This document shows, in pieces, positions 1 through 6,409 of a stretch of DNA of 10,316 nt (position 1 is the stretch's first letter; every line of letters begins with the position of its first letter). The stretch is from UMGS902 sp045580835 (GTDB taxonomy: Bacteria; Bacillota; Clostridia; Oscillospirales; CAG-272): NCBI GenBank assembly GCA_045580835.1, contig JAZNOM010000109.1, positions 1-10,316 of the forward strand, given 5' to 3'. Made by a program: the position numbers and the translations under genes. The notes below the pieces were generated by a model that was given only the letters and a program-made list of their open reading frames with translations, was not told the DNA's origin and made no database searches.

Positions 1-2436
1 TATGATGGGCTTATCAATGGCAAAACTAACATAACCTTTGCGCCTGACCTCAATATCACATATGTTGAAGCGATAAAACTTGCGGCTTGTATGCATCAGA
101 AGTATACCGACGGCAAGGTAACACTCACAGTCGGCAACCCGTGGTATAAGCCTTATCTTGATTATTGCATTGAAAACGGTATTCTAAAAGAGGAACACGG
201 CTATGACCTGAGTGCCCCTGCAACAAGACAGGGATATATGCGTATCTTTGCATATTCGCTTCCACCGGAGGCACTTGAGGAAATCAACTACGTTGCCGAA
301 GATGCAATCCCCGACGTGAAAAAAGACCCCGCTATCTACAAGCTTTACCGTGCCGGTATCGTTGGCGGCGTTGATGCAGCACGTAACTGTAAACCAGATG
401 CAAACATCAAACGCTCGGAGGTTGCGGCAGTTCTTACAAGAATGATGTATAAGTCTGCAAGAATAGAGTTCACCCTCGGTGAAAAACCTGTGGAAACCGA
501 GCCGCTTGCATTTAAGGGCGCTACTTCATATCTGGAATTCGGAAAGTATATATTCCTTGCGTCAGTAGTTGGCGGAGAAGCCCCTTATACATATACATGG
601 TACTACAGTGACGGCGAAAAGGGGACAAAGCTTACAAACGATAGCTTTGTAACCTTTACAGATGACGGAGCAGGCGGTGCAACCGCAACCTTCCTTTTCA
701 CAGGGGATAATCCTTATCTTGGAAAACAGGTAAAACTTGAGGTTACCGATGCAAGCGGTGAAAAGATTGACACTGGCTATACCGATATTCCTGCATATTT
801 CGATATTGAAGGACCTGCAGAGGAGCAACCCGAAGAGACCTATGAAAAGCTTACAATTACAAAACAGCCCGAATATATTGCAAATGCTGACGACGGTATG
901 CTTATTCATTACAGCGTATCGGTAGCGGGCGGAAAAGCACCCTACACTTACAGGTGGTTTTACTACGTTGGAATTAAAAACCAAACTGCCACTATCGAAA
1001 GCGACGAATTTGCACTTGTAAACGGTGATACGCTCGGACTTGGATTTTATCTTGACAGCCCGTACGTTGCAAGGCGTTTTGCTTGCGAAATTACGGATGC
1101 AAACGGAGAAACCGTTGTAACAAACATCCTGAAAATGCCCGAAACTCCTTTTACAATGGAGATAGAGGATGTTATTAATAACTCTCTTGGCACTATAGTT
1201 GCCGGCAGAGTCAAGACAGGCAAAATCGTCCCCGGTGAATATATCACATTCACTTTTGACGATAAATCCGCCTACGGTGCCGGCAAGGTAGAAGCGATAG
1301 AAATGTTTAACAAACAACTTGAAGAAGCAACAGTAAACGACCGAGTGGGACTTTTGATTAAGGAATGTGAAACTTTTATGTCCCGCGATGTCGTTCTGGA
1401 GCGTGATAAGCAAGGTCTTATCGGCGACAGCAAGAATATTGCCATCAAGGTAGCACTCACCGTAGGCGTAAGCTATACACCCAGAGGAAAAATCGGTGAC
1501 TGGACAAAGATGAGCGTATATGCTGTCGGCGGTACGGCGCCTTATACGTATGTGTGGCAGGCACTTAAAGACGGCAAGACCGCTTACAACCTTACAAGTA
1601 TTGCAAAATCCGAGGAATGGGCAAACGGATTTGATAAAGATACGCTTAATATACTGATTACCGAGCAGCAGTATGCATTCGGTATGTCCTTCCGCTGTAT
1701 GATAACTGATGCGGCAGGCAATATTGCGTATTCTGATGCATATATTCCCACTCCACATGACCTTGTTATTGCAAAACATCCCGAGAGCGTTTATGCAAAC
1801 TACGGCGATGAAGTTCAGTTTAAAGTAAAGGCGCTCGGCGAGGGCGGCAGTGCCCTGACCTATAAGTGGCGTTATATCTATGACGGTGCCAAGACCTTTA
1901 AGGATATTTTGCCTACCGATTCGTGGGCAAGCGGCTATAACACTGATACACTCACAATACATGTGGAAAAAACCGAACTTACAAACCATGTATATTACCA
2001 CTGTGTTGTTACCGATGCCGAAGGCAACGAGGCTATTACGGCGGCGGCAACCATTTTCCCGGAAAAGCCGTTTATTTCAAAGCAGCCCGGTGTTGTAGCG
2101 GCAAAGCCTGACACCTATATCAAGTTCAGCGTAGAGGCAGACGGCAGATACAAGCCGCTTACGTATAAGTGGTATTTCTGGGTGAGCGGCATGGAGTTTT
2201 TCTATCCCGTATCCAAGGACCACGAATGGGCAGAGGGTGAAACTACAAACACACTTACTGTAGGTGTTGACAGAAAGCATTTTGACGGTAGCTTTAAGTG
2301 TTATTGCGTGATAACTGATGCAAACGGTAACGAGGTCAAAAGCCTTGAGGGAAGCGTTACCCTCAGCGATGATGCAAACGTAAACCTTGAAACGGGACAC
2401 GCGCCAAAGGACGAAATGATTGTTTTTATCTGGTAA
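1..2436 (+). CDS. SLH-domain cell-surface protein with Ig-like repeats and an EF-Tu-domain-2-like module (5' truncated)
   Basis: The reading frame is open from base 1, so the true start lies left of the window; 811 residues are visible. Residues 1-31 are the end of one SLH repeat (YDGLINGKT...APDLNITYVEAIKLA), about 40-88 a second, and about 97-150 a third (IPDVKKDPAIYKLYRAGIVGG ... IKRSEVAAVLTRMM). SLH triplets bind secondary cell-wall polymers, so the protein should sit on the cell surface; its signal peptide would lie upstream. Five Ig-like repeats follow, recognisable by a GG-x-APYTY-x-W strand and an F-x-C-x-ITDA-x-GN strand. Between repeats 2 and 3, residues 384-468 resemble EF-Tu domain 2. 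The protein ends in a short tail (APKDEMIVFIW) with no membrane anchor or sortase motif. No enzyme motif is visible, which suggests an adhesive or structural role (inference). It is the first visible gene of a six-gene operon. Confidence 0.9.
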   Translation, partial: YDGLINGKTNITFAPDLNITYVEAIKLAACMHQKYTDGKVTLTVGNPWYKPYLDYCIENGILKEEHGYDLSAPATRQGYMRIFAYSLPPEALEEINYVAEDAIPDVKKDPAIYKLYRAGIVGGVDAARNCKPDANIKRSEVAAVLTRMMYKSARIEFTLGEKPVETEPLAFKGATSYLEFGKYIFLASVVGGEAPYTYTWYYSDGEKGTKLTNDSFVTFTDDGAGGATATFLFTGDNPYLGKQVKLEVTDASGEKIDTGYTDIPAYFDIEGPAEEQPEETYEKLTITKQPEYIANADDGMLIHYSVSVAGGKAPYTYRWFYYVGIKNQTATIESDEFALVNGDTLGLGFYLDSPYVARRFACEITDANGETVVTNILKMPETPFTMEIEDVINNSLGTIVAGRVKTGKIVPGEYITFTFDDKSAYGAGKVEAIEMFNKQLEEATVNDRVGLLIKECETFMSRDVVLERDKQGLIGDSKNIAIKVALTVGVSYTPRGKIGDWTKMSVYAVGGTAPYTYVWQALKDGKTAYNLTSIAKSEEWANGFDKDTLNILITEQQYAFGMSFRCMITDAAGNIAYSDAYIPTPHDLVIAKHPESVYANYGDEVQFKVKALGEGGSALTYKWRYIYDGAKTFKDILPTDSWASGYNTDTLTIHVEKTELTNHVYYHCVVTDAEGNEAITAAATIFPEKPFISKQPGVVAAKPDTYIKFSVEADGRYKPLTYKWYFWVSGMEFFYPVSKDHEWAEGETTNTLTVGVDRKHFDGSFKCYCVITDANGNEVKSLEGSVTLSDDANVNLETGHAPKDEMIVFIW
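505..2370 (+). repeat. Five Ig-like protein repeats in the surface protein
   Basis: Approximate repeat spans are 505-807, 850-1149, 1459-1755, 1756-2070 and 2071-2370, each close to 100 codons. Each has a Trp strand (APYTYTW, APYTYRW, APYTYVW, ALTYKW, PLTYKW) and, 50-60 residues later, a strand ending in TDA-x-G. In repeats 2-5 this strand has one Cys (CEITDANGE, CMITDAAGN, CVVTDAEGN, CVITDANGN). Repeats 3-5 also share an 'EWA/SWA-x-G-x-x-x-x-TL' segment. The copies differ clearly at the DNA level, so they are old duplications rather than a recent expansion. Confidence 0.85.
1150..1404 (+). other. EF-Tu domain 2-like beta-barrel module within the SLH/Ig protein
   Basis: About 85 residues read like the second domain of bacterial EF-Tu. 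PF-x-x-x-IEDV at the start, then GT-I/V-V-x-GRV-x-x-G-x-I-x-x-GE, IEMF-x-K-x-L-x-EA, VGLLI and finally R-x-VVL follow the same order and nearly the same spacing as PFLLPIEDV, GTVVTGRV, GVEMFRKLLDE, VGVLLRG and RGQVL recalled from E. coli EF-Tu. No P-loop or other GTPase motif is visible in this protein, and the flanking parts are SLH and Ig-like, so this is not a translation factor. The family assignment (GTP_EFTU_D2 type) rests on alignment by eye from memory. The role of the module here is unknown; a binding barrel is a guess. Confidence 0.75.
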
Positions 2437-2447
2437 AGGAGGAGAAT

Positions 2448-2903
2448 ATGAGCTACACAGGTAAATGGGTATTCCATTCTATCGGTGAAATGGGAGAGGA
2501 CGGCATCAGGTATTTGAATGCCGATGAATATCTTGCATCGCCGATGATGTATATTGATGAAACCGATGAAGAGGCAGTAGCGGATGAACTTGCCGAGCGC
2601 AAAAAGATGATTGGCATGGAGCTCCGCGTGCTTGCAGACGGTACTCTCTATATGCTGATGCCGCTTCCCGAGGGTGTAAGCAAAGAAGAGGTTGATGCAG
2701 CAGTCAAAGCGGGCGAGATCACGCTGTATGACGGCATGATGTGCGAGCGCCCGATGAAGTGGGAGGTGCGCGACGGCGCACTCTGGTTTGACACGGGCAT
2801 TGAGGGCGAAGTTTTCGGTGAAAAAGCTGACACCTGGGCAAAGGCTACCGACGATGACGGACTTTTCAACTTTATGACCATGCGATTTGTGAAAGGAGAG
2901 TAA
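2448..2903 (+). CDS. Conserved-looking hypothetical protein, possible small beta-barrel
   Basis: A 151-residue protein with no signal peptide or membrane segment, so it is predicted to be cytoplasmic. The ATG follows a very strong ribosome binding site (AAAGGAGGAG, 2435-2444) that overlaps the stop codon of the SLH gene; the gap is 11 nt. It begins SYTGKWVFHSIGEMG, a G-x-W opening typical of small lipocalin-like barrels. It is acidic, with a middle segment LMPLPEGVSKEEVDAAVKAG and a C-terminal half with alternating beta-strand character (MKWEVRDGALWFDTGIEGEVFGE). I do not recognise a function. A lipocalin-like fold is only suggested by the opening motif and length. Its place directly behind a surface protein and ahead of four other unknown small genes argues for a shared process. 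Confidence 0.85.
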   Translation: MSYTGKWVFHSIGEMGEDGIRYLNADEYLASPMMYIDETDEEAVADELAERKKMIGMELRVLADGTLYMLMPLPEGVSKEEVDAAVKAGEITLYDGMMCERPMKWEVRDGALWFDTGIEGEVFGEKADTWAKATDDDGLFNFMTMRFVKGE

Positions 2904-2906
2904 AAT

Positions 2907-3506
2907 ATGAGCTTTTTTGATTCCATAAAGAGAGCAATAGGCAACTCTTTAAAAAAAGAGGCGGTTAAAGCCGTAAACAATGCGGTTTCCAATATCGGCA
3001 AGGGAAGAAACCATACCGAAAGCTTTACTTTTTCTGCACTTCCTACAAGTGTAGCAGAGTTGCAGGCGCTTCCCGAAGGCTCACTTGACAGTGCATTTAA
3101 AACTGCGGCGCTGACAATTGCGGCGCTCTGCCATTACGAAAAGGATGCAGATGCAACCTTTGCAATGCTTGATTTCCTTAAAGGTCCCGAAAGTGTAAGC
3201 ACATATGAAAAGCAGTTTATCGGCGAGCGACTGCGCGACAAGGGCTACAAAATGTATGCCTTTTTCGAAGGTGCAACGCCTGCAAACAATTATACACCTG
3301 CACAGCCTTATACAATTAAAGTTATTGAAAATCCCTATTCCTTTGACAACGAGAACTGGGCTACTCTGTGGGTTAAAAGCGGCGGTGCTGACAATCCAAG
3401 TTCGCTGAAATTCCGCAAAAAGCCGTCAACAGGACAGTGGTTTTTGAATGACATTCAGTGCCTTTCCGACATCCGTTTGCCAGCGGCAAAGGATGACTGG
3501 GCGTAA
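2907..3506 (+). CDS. Uncharacterised protein resembling DUF6935
   Basis: A 199-residue protein with a good ribosome binding site (AAAGGAG, 2892-2898), starting 3 nt after the previous stop. Residues 1-33 form a likely amphipathic helix rich in Lys, Ala and Val (MSFFDSIKRAIGNSLKKEAV...), a type of N-terminus that may touch membranes or oligomerise. The rest is globular: TFSALPTSVAELQALPEGSL, an Ala-rich helix (FKTAALTIAALCHYEKD), then PYTIKVIENPYSF, SGGADNPSSLKFRKKPSTGQW and a C-terminal DDWA. I recall this pattern from a widespread Firmicutes family of unknown function, DUF6935; the label is from memory. No signal peptide or catalytic motif is seen. It is likely a cytoplasmic partner of the neighbouring small proteins (inference). 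Confidence 0.88.
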   Translation: MSFFDSIKRAIGNSLKKEAVKAVNNAVSNIGKGRNHTESFTFSALPTSVAELQALPEGSLDSAFKTAALTIAALCHYEKDADATFAMLDFLKGPESVSTYEKQFIGERLRDKGYKMYAFFEGATPANNYTPAQPYTIKVIENPYSFDNENWATLWVKSGGADNPSSLKFRKKPSTGQWFLNDIQCLSDIRLPAAKDDWA

Positions 3507-3508
3507 AA

Positions 3509-4027
3509 ATGTTGAGAGTTATCGCAGCGCTTTTTCAGCGCCCATGTAAAAAGCCAAACACTGCATTTGAGGCTCCTGTGCCGCTGCCTTTGGGTGAAAC
3601 GCTTACTGCGCTTCACCTTACAAGGCAGGGGATGCGAAGCGGGTTTTATTATATTATGTCTGTCGATGGTGAGGATATATTCTTCAAGGTGACAAACTAT
3701 CATCCCTATGGAGAAGAGTATCGCTTTAACGCAAAGGACAACCTCGACAACAGAGGAAAATGTGTCATTGTGTCTATGAAAGATACTCGGGTGCTCCGCG
3801 ACATTGAAAAAGTGCTTGTCGATTGCGGCACGGTGGGCTGGGACGGCTTTAATGAAAAACGTGTCATAAAAAACGCAACCGATACTGGTGAGAGATACGA
3901 GATATATCTGCGCTTTTCGGGCGGCAGCGGTGTCAGCGTATACGGCATAGATACATGCCCCGACCGCTTTAATGAAATGTTCGGTCGCATTATCGGAATT
4001 TTTCACAGAACTGTTGGATGGGAGTGA
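3509..4027 (+). CDS. Hypothetical protein, distant paralogue of the gene at 4447
   Basis: A 172-residue protein starting 2 nt after the preceding stop. The only purine-rich stretch upstream (AAAGGA, 3488-3493) is 15 nt from the ATG, so translation may depend on coupling to the upstream gene. A short hydrophobic-basic start (MLRVIAALFQRPCKKP) is too short and too near to Pro/Lys for a clear signal peptide. Then come PLPLGETLTALHLTRQGMRSG, a beta-rich body (YYIMSVDGEDIFFKVTNYHP), and a C-terminal part VGWDGFNEKRVIKNA...YEIYLRFSGGSGVSVYGID...FNEMFGRIIGIF. That part lines up with the 4447 gene (KFNGEEYSVSG...AKIHIVYASGERIDVSDNQ...MESFVKLF) in order and spacing. Function is unknown. Confidence 0.85.
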   Translation: MLRVIAALFQRPCKKPNTAFEAPVPLPLGETLTALHLTRQGMRSGFYYIMSVDGEDIFFKVTNYHPYGEEYRFNAKDNLDNRGKCVIVSMKDTRVLRDIEKVLVDCGTVGWDGFNEKRVIKNATDTGERYEIYLRFSGGSGVSVYGIDTCPDRFNEMFGRIIGIFHRTVGWE

Positions 4028-4033
4028 TTTATA

Positions 4034-4450
4034 ATGAGTATTTTTGAAATGGATAACTTTCGTCTTACGGTTCCATCAGGATGGAAAGCGTTCAAGGTAA
4101 ATGATAGAATAATACAGATTTGCAAGGGCGGTGTGCATGCGGGTGACATATTGCGCTTGCCGTACATACAACTGAATTTTTCGGGCGATACATATATGAT
4201 TCCACCGTCAAAGGTAGGATATTACGATATCACCGACTTTCCGCTACAGACTATTGGTAAATATACATGGCAAGGCTTTGAGTGTGAGAGCATGGGATTC
4301 CGCGTGGCAATGGTATGGACAGGAGAGGGGAAACGTCAGTTTCAGCTGTCGGCAAATCTCGAAACTCCTTTGGGTAAGATAAGTATGTCGGATAAGGATG
4401 TGCTCGAAATACTTGCAAGCATTTCCGTGGCGGAAAAGGAGAAGAAATGA
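4034..4450 (+). CDS. Hypothetical protein, possible PsbP/Mog1-like fold
   Basis: A 138-residue protein six nt after the previous gene, with a GGGAG ribosome binding site at 4020-4024. It opens FEMDNFRLTVPSGWKAFKVNDRIIQI, the 'F-x-hydrophobic-x-hydrophobic-P-x-GW' start seen in PsbP/Mog1-like proteins such as the DUF1795/DcrB group. It ends with a helix (DKDVLEILASISVAEKEKK), as those folds often do. This is a fold guess from one motif and the size. It lacks a signal peptide, whereas many secreted members of that fold have one. The last codons overlap the start of the next gene by 4 nt (ATGA), so the two are probably translationally coupled. Confidence 0.82.
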   Translation: MSIFEMDNFRLTVPSGWKAFKVNDRIIQICKGGVHAGDILRLPYIQLNFSGDTYMIPPSKVGYYDITDFPLQTIGKYTWQGFECESMGFRVAMVWTGEGKRQFQLSANLETPLGKISMSDKDVLEILASISVAEKEKK

Positions 4451-4965
4451 GACTTTTGAAAGCAATTTTTCGAAAAAAACATACGCGCGAAGAGGACGGC
4501 GGTATTCAGAAATGGATTCACCGTGACGTACCCAAAACGATTGTTTCTGAACAGATAATCAGTTTCAAATGTGAGTTTTCCACGGTTGCCATAGCGGATG
4601 ATATACCAATAGAACATGGCGTATACACGCTTTGCGCAAGACTTAAAGACGGTGCGGTTCGCGGAGAATACAAAATGCGGACACGGCTTGGCACGGGAGA
4701 GCAGTTCCTCTTTCGTGCAAGTCATAGCTTTATGCGGAATTTGCAGGAAATCGTTCGCACATACGATTTTGCAAAATTTAACGGCGAGGAATACTCCGTC
4801 AGTGGACTTCCCGATATGTACGGCGCAAAAATTCACATTGTATATGCTTCGGGAGAACGCATTGATGTAAGCGATAATCAGAGCAACTTTTTACCCATGG
4901 AAGCGATGGAGTCATTTGTAAAACTATTTTCACTACAAAAGGAAATACGGCCATCTTGTTCTTGA
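4447..4965 (+). CDS. Hypothetical protein, C-terminus probably frameshifted at about 4945
   Basis: As read, a 172-residue protein. Its ATG overlaps the previous stop (ATGA, 4447-4450), with AAGGAG at 4436-4441. It begins with a short basic-hydrophobic segment (MRLLKAIFRKKHTREEDGG), then a beta-rich body and the motif KFNGEEYSVSGLPDMYG...ASGERIDVSDNQ...MESFVKLF. This motif resembles the C-terminal half of the 3509 gene, but I recognise no function. The end (KEIRPSCS) looks unnatural. Skipping the A at 4945 gives KEYGHLVLDFVEAGDIAVMF and an end at 5038, just before a strong terminator. The intact protein would then be 196 residues. The cause may be a sequencing error, a real mutation, or less likely programmed frameshifting. 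Confidence 0.82.
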   Translation: MRLLKAIFRKKHTREEDGGIQKWIHRDVPKTIVSEQIISFKCEFSTVAIADDIPIEHGVYTLCARLKDGAVRGEYKMRTRLGTGEQFLFRASHSFMRNLQEIVRTYDFAKFNGEEYSVSGLPDMYGAKIHIVYASGERIDVSDNQSNFLPMEAMESFVKLFSLQKEIRPSCS

Positions 4966-5038
4966 TTTCGTTGAGGCAGGCGACATCGCTGTAATGTTTA
5001 TCACCACTCCCGCTAATCTTGAGGATACTGTGAATTAA
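4946..5038 (+). other. Displaced C-terminal coding segment of the 4447 gene
   Basis: In the frame one base ahead of the 4447 gene, 30 protein-like codons run from TAC at 4946 to the TAA at 5036-5038: YGHLVLDFVEAGDIAVMFIT, then TPANLEDTVN. The codon choice and composition match the neighbouring genes. There is no start codon or ribosome binding site of its own at the junction, so it is best read as the detached tail of the upstream gene. Confidence 0.7.
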
Positions 5039-5080
5039 AACAAAGTGTGAACAAATGGCATAGGGCACACGAATAACAAT

Positions 5081-5132
5081 AAAACAAGCGTTGCAGAAGA
5101 GGAAAACATACTTGGCTGCAACGCTTGTTTTT
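5081..5132 (+). terminator. Strong hairpin terminator of the SLH operon
   Basis: A perfect 16-bp stem, AAAACAAGCGTTGCAG (5081-5096) with CTGCAACGCTTGTTTT (5116-5131), closes a 19-nt loop and ends in five T residues on the + strand. It lies 42 nt past the restored stop at 5038. The A-rich left arm gives a T-run on the other strand as well, so it could work in both directions. Confidence 0.8.
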
Positions 5133-5173
5133 ATAAGTGCGTATACTGCAATGCTTTATGGCTACAAAATAAC

Positions 5174-5211
5174 GATACCGCAGTTGACGTAATTGTATCA
5201 ACTGCGGTATC
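5174..5211. repeat. Perfect 14-bp inverted repeat, hairpin of unknown role
   Basis: GATACCGCAGTTGA (5174-5187) pairs with TCAACTGCGGTATC (5198-5211) around a 10-nt loop. No T-run follows on either strand, so it is not a classical terminator. It may be a dispersed palindromic repeat or an RNA-processing element. Confidence 0.65.
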
Positions 5212-5249
5212 AGATATGTGTAAGAACGCACAAATTGATAGAAAAAACA

Positions 5250-5329
5250 GGGGGGTGCAAATCGCCCCTTTTTTGAGGGGGAGGGGGTGCAAAATTTGCG
5301 GTTCAAAAGAGGAGAGGGGGTGCAAAATA
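5250..5329 (+). repeat. Three tandem G-rich repeats
   Basis: The core GGGGGTGCAAA(A)T occurs at 5251, 5283 and 5316, a period of 32-33 bases; only the core is conserved. With the GGGGG run at 5277-5281 the + strand has four runs of five or six G within about 71 bases (5250-5255, 5277-5281, 5283-5287, 5316-5320). A small hairpin (5265-5269 with 5276-5280) lies within the first unit. Confidence 0.6.
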
Positions 5330-5486
5330 GGGTAATCGTTTTTTTATGATATAAAACTCGCCGAGCAGAGTGACAGGTTGGAAGCAAAAATGCGGAAGTG
5401 GCATAAAGCCGCAGCCGCCATAATCCTCCAAAGCTTACGTCGGTAGGGCATATGACTTTGCACAAGGGATAAAACATAGGCGAATC

Positions 5487-5525
5487 AAAAATCCGTTCGC
5501 TCCTTTATGGAGTGAACGGATTTTG
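5487..5525 (-). terminator. Terminator of the AraC-family gene
   Basis: The arms 5488-5503 (AAAATCCGTTCGCTCC) and 5509-5524 (GGAGTGAACGGATTTT) form a 16-bp stem, with one imperfect pair (5499/5513), around a 5-nt loop. On the minus strand the stem ends in a TTTTT run and directly follows the stop codon of the AraC gene. It may also stop + strand transcripts. Confidence 0.8.
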
Positions 5526-6347
5526 TCATTGTTTATGAGAATTGCTGCGGTATTGCTTTGGTGTAACTCCGTATTTTTGCTTAAACAGGCGAGAAAAATA
5601 GTGTGCATCCTCAAAGCCGACATCCTCTGCTATTGCCGCGATTTCCATGCTTGTTTGCTCAAGCATACTGCATGCAAGGCGCAGGCGGCGTGTGAGATGA
5701 TAGTCATAAGGGGAAGAGCCGTATTCTGACTTAAAAAGCTTTATACAATAATCTATAGAGCGGAACGTGAGCGACGCTATTTCCGAATTGCTGACAGTTC
5801 GGTGAATGTTTGCATCGAGAAACTCTTTTATTTTTACAGCTTCGGGTGAATGCTTTGCGTTTTTGCAGATTTGTTGCAACCCGACAAGCAGCTCCATATA
5901 GAGTCCTGCGAGTATTCGCTGACAGTCAATGTCGGATATGTCAGACGAGAGAAGATCAACAACACGCTCGAAAATATAGTACAGAGACTCTCCGTCGAAA
6001 AGCCACTTGTCAATGCCGTAATCACACAGCAGTCTGGAGGGGAGATTGCCGTGGTAGTTTATCCATATTTTGTGTAGCGGCGCTTCTTCGGATGAATAGT
6101 AGTCGTGAGGAATTCCTGCCGGTAAAACATATGCCTGTCCCTTTTGCACTTTATGCATACTGCCGTTCATCAGCACATAGCCTTCCCCATCGATGATATA
6201 TTCGACAACGGTAGTGCGCGACATTTTTCGTCTCACACGATAGCGTTCATCGGGAAAAGAAACTCCTATGGCACTTGCATAAAGCGGCATGCCGCCTCCA
6301 CGTGAAAGCAACCGTAGCTTTTCATTTTTTCTGATATCGTATCCCAC
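5526..6347 (-). CDS. AraC/XylS-family transcriptional regulator with cupin sensor domain
   Basis: A 273-residue DNA-binding regulator. The start is GTG (6345-6347) with GGAG seven nt upstream on the minus strand. Residues about 20-165 form the cupin-type sugar-sensing arm (VVEYIIDGEGYVLMNG, KGQAYVLPAGIPHDYYSS, KIWINYHG). Residues about 172-268 are the twin helix-turn-helix domain. The second helix pair carries the family signature EDVGFEDAHYFSRLFKQKYG followed by VTPKQYR. The first helix pair is less typical (IASLTFRSIDYCIKLFKSEYG), but the FK-x-x-YG core is kept. It is transcribed away from the GH2 genes, a common arrangement for a regulator that activates its divergent neighbours in response to a sugar. 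The inducing sugar is not evident. Confidence 0.93.
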   Translation of the reverse strand: MGYDIRKNEKLRLLSRGGGMPLYASAIGVSFPDERYRVRRKMSRTTVVEYIIDGEGYVLMNGSMHKVQKGQAYVLPAGIPHDYYSSEEAPLHKIWINYHGNLPSRLLCDYGIDKWLFDGESLYYIFERVVDLLSSDISDIDCQRILAGLYMELLVGLQQICKNAKHSPEAVKIKEFLDANIHRTVSNSEIASLTFRSIDYCIKLFKSEYGSSPYDYHLTRRLRLACSMLEQTSMEIAAIAEDVGFEDAHYFSRLFKQKYGVTPKQYRSNSHKQ

Positions 6348-6380
6348 TTATTTTCTCCACTTTTTTGATTGTATTTTCAC

Positions 6381-6409
6381 TGTTTTATGCCGTTTGCTAA
6401 TAGTATACT
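6381..6409 (+). promoter_or_regulatory. Probable activator-dependent promoter of the GH2 operon
   Basis: A good -10 box TATACT (6404-6409) has only a poor -35 candidate, TGTTTT (6381-6386), 17 bases upstream. A good -10 with a weak -35 fits a promoter needing an activator, here plausibly the adjacent AraC-type protein. The strand is inferred from the GH2 start at 6453 and its GGAGGA ribosome binding site (6441-6446). Confidence 0.5.

Larger units (their letters stand above)
5039..5486. other. Gene-free intergenic region with hairpins and G-rich repeats
   Basis: No convincing gene is seen on either strand. From left to right it holds an operon terminator (5081-5132), a 14-bp perfect hairpin (5174-5211) and three G-rich repeats (5250-5329). 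The stretch 5341-5480 has no structure I recognise beyond a weak 5-bp stem (5391-5395 with 5409-5413). Open frames here encode low-complexity Cys/Leu/Phe-rich or Pro/Ser-rich strings without ribosome binding sites. It separates two units that end toward each other. Confidence 0.6.

Noticed and set aside
1150..1404. The EF-Tu-like stretch as part of a genuine translation factor gene or fusion assembly error
   Set aside because: The frame is continuous through SLH, Ig, the module and further Ig repeats with uniform codon use, and no GTPase domain is present, so a misassembled tuf gene is unlikely.
562..2001. A 479-codon open frame on the minus strand opposite the surface-protein gene
   Set aside because: The protein is Cys- and Ile-rich with no domain sense and no ribosome binding site, and the + strand frame has clear SLH, Ig and EF-Tu-like motifs. 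It is an antisense shadow.
3455..4006. Minus-strand open frame of 183 codons over the third small gene
   Set aside because: It overlaps a + strand gene that fits the operon spacing exactly, and its product has no recognisable motif.
5250..5329. Three repeats as a short CRISPR array
   Set aside because: The conserved core is only about 12 bases, the intervening sequence is itself G/purine-rich, there are just three copies, and no cas gene is nearby.
5013..5477. A 154-codon minus-strand open frame across the intergenic region
   Set aside because: It runs through the terminator hairpin, the second hairpin and the G-rich repeats. Its Cys/Leu/Phe-rich product resembles no protein, and no ribosome binding site precedes it.
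6385..6398. Catabolite-repression (cre-like) operator in the GH2 promoter
   Set aside because: It matches only 6 of the 8 fixed positions of the TGNNNNCGNTTNCA form, which is too weak to call as a feature; mentioned only within the promoter finding.
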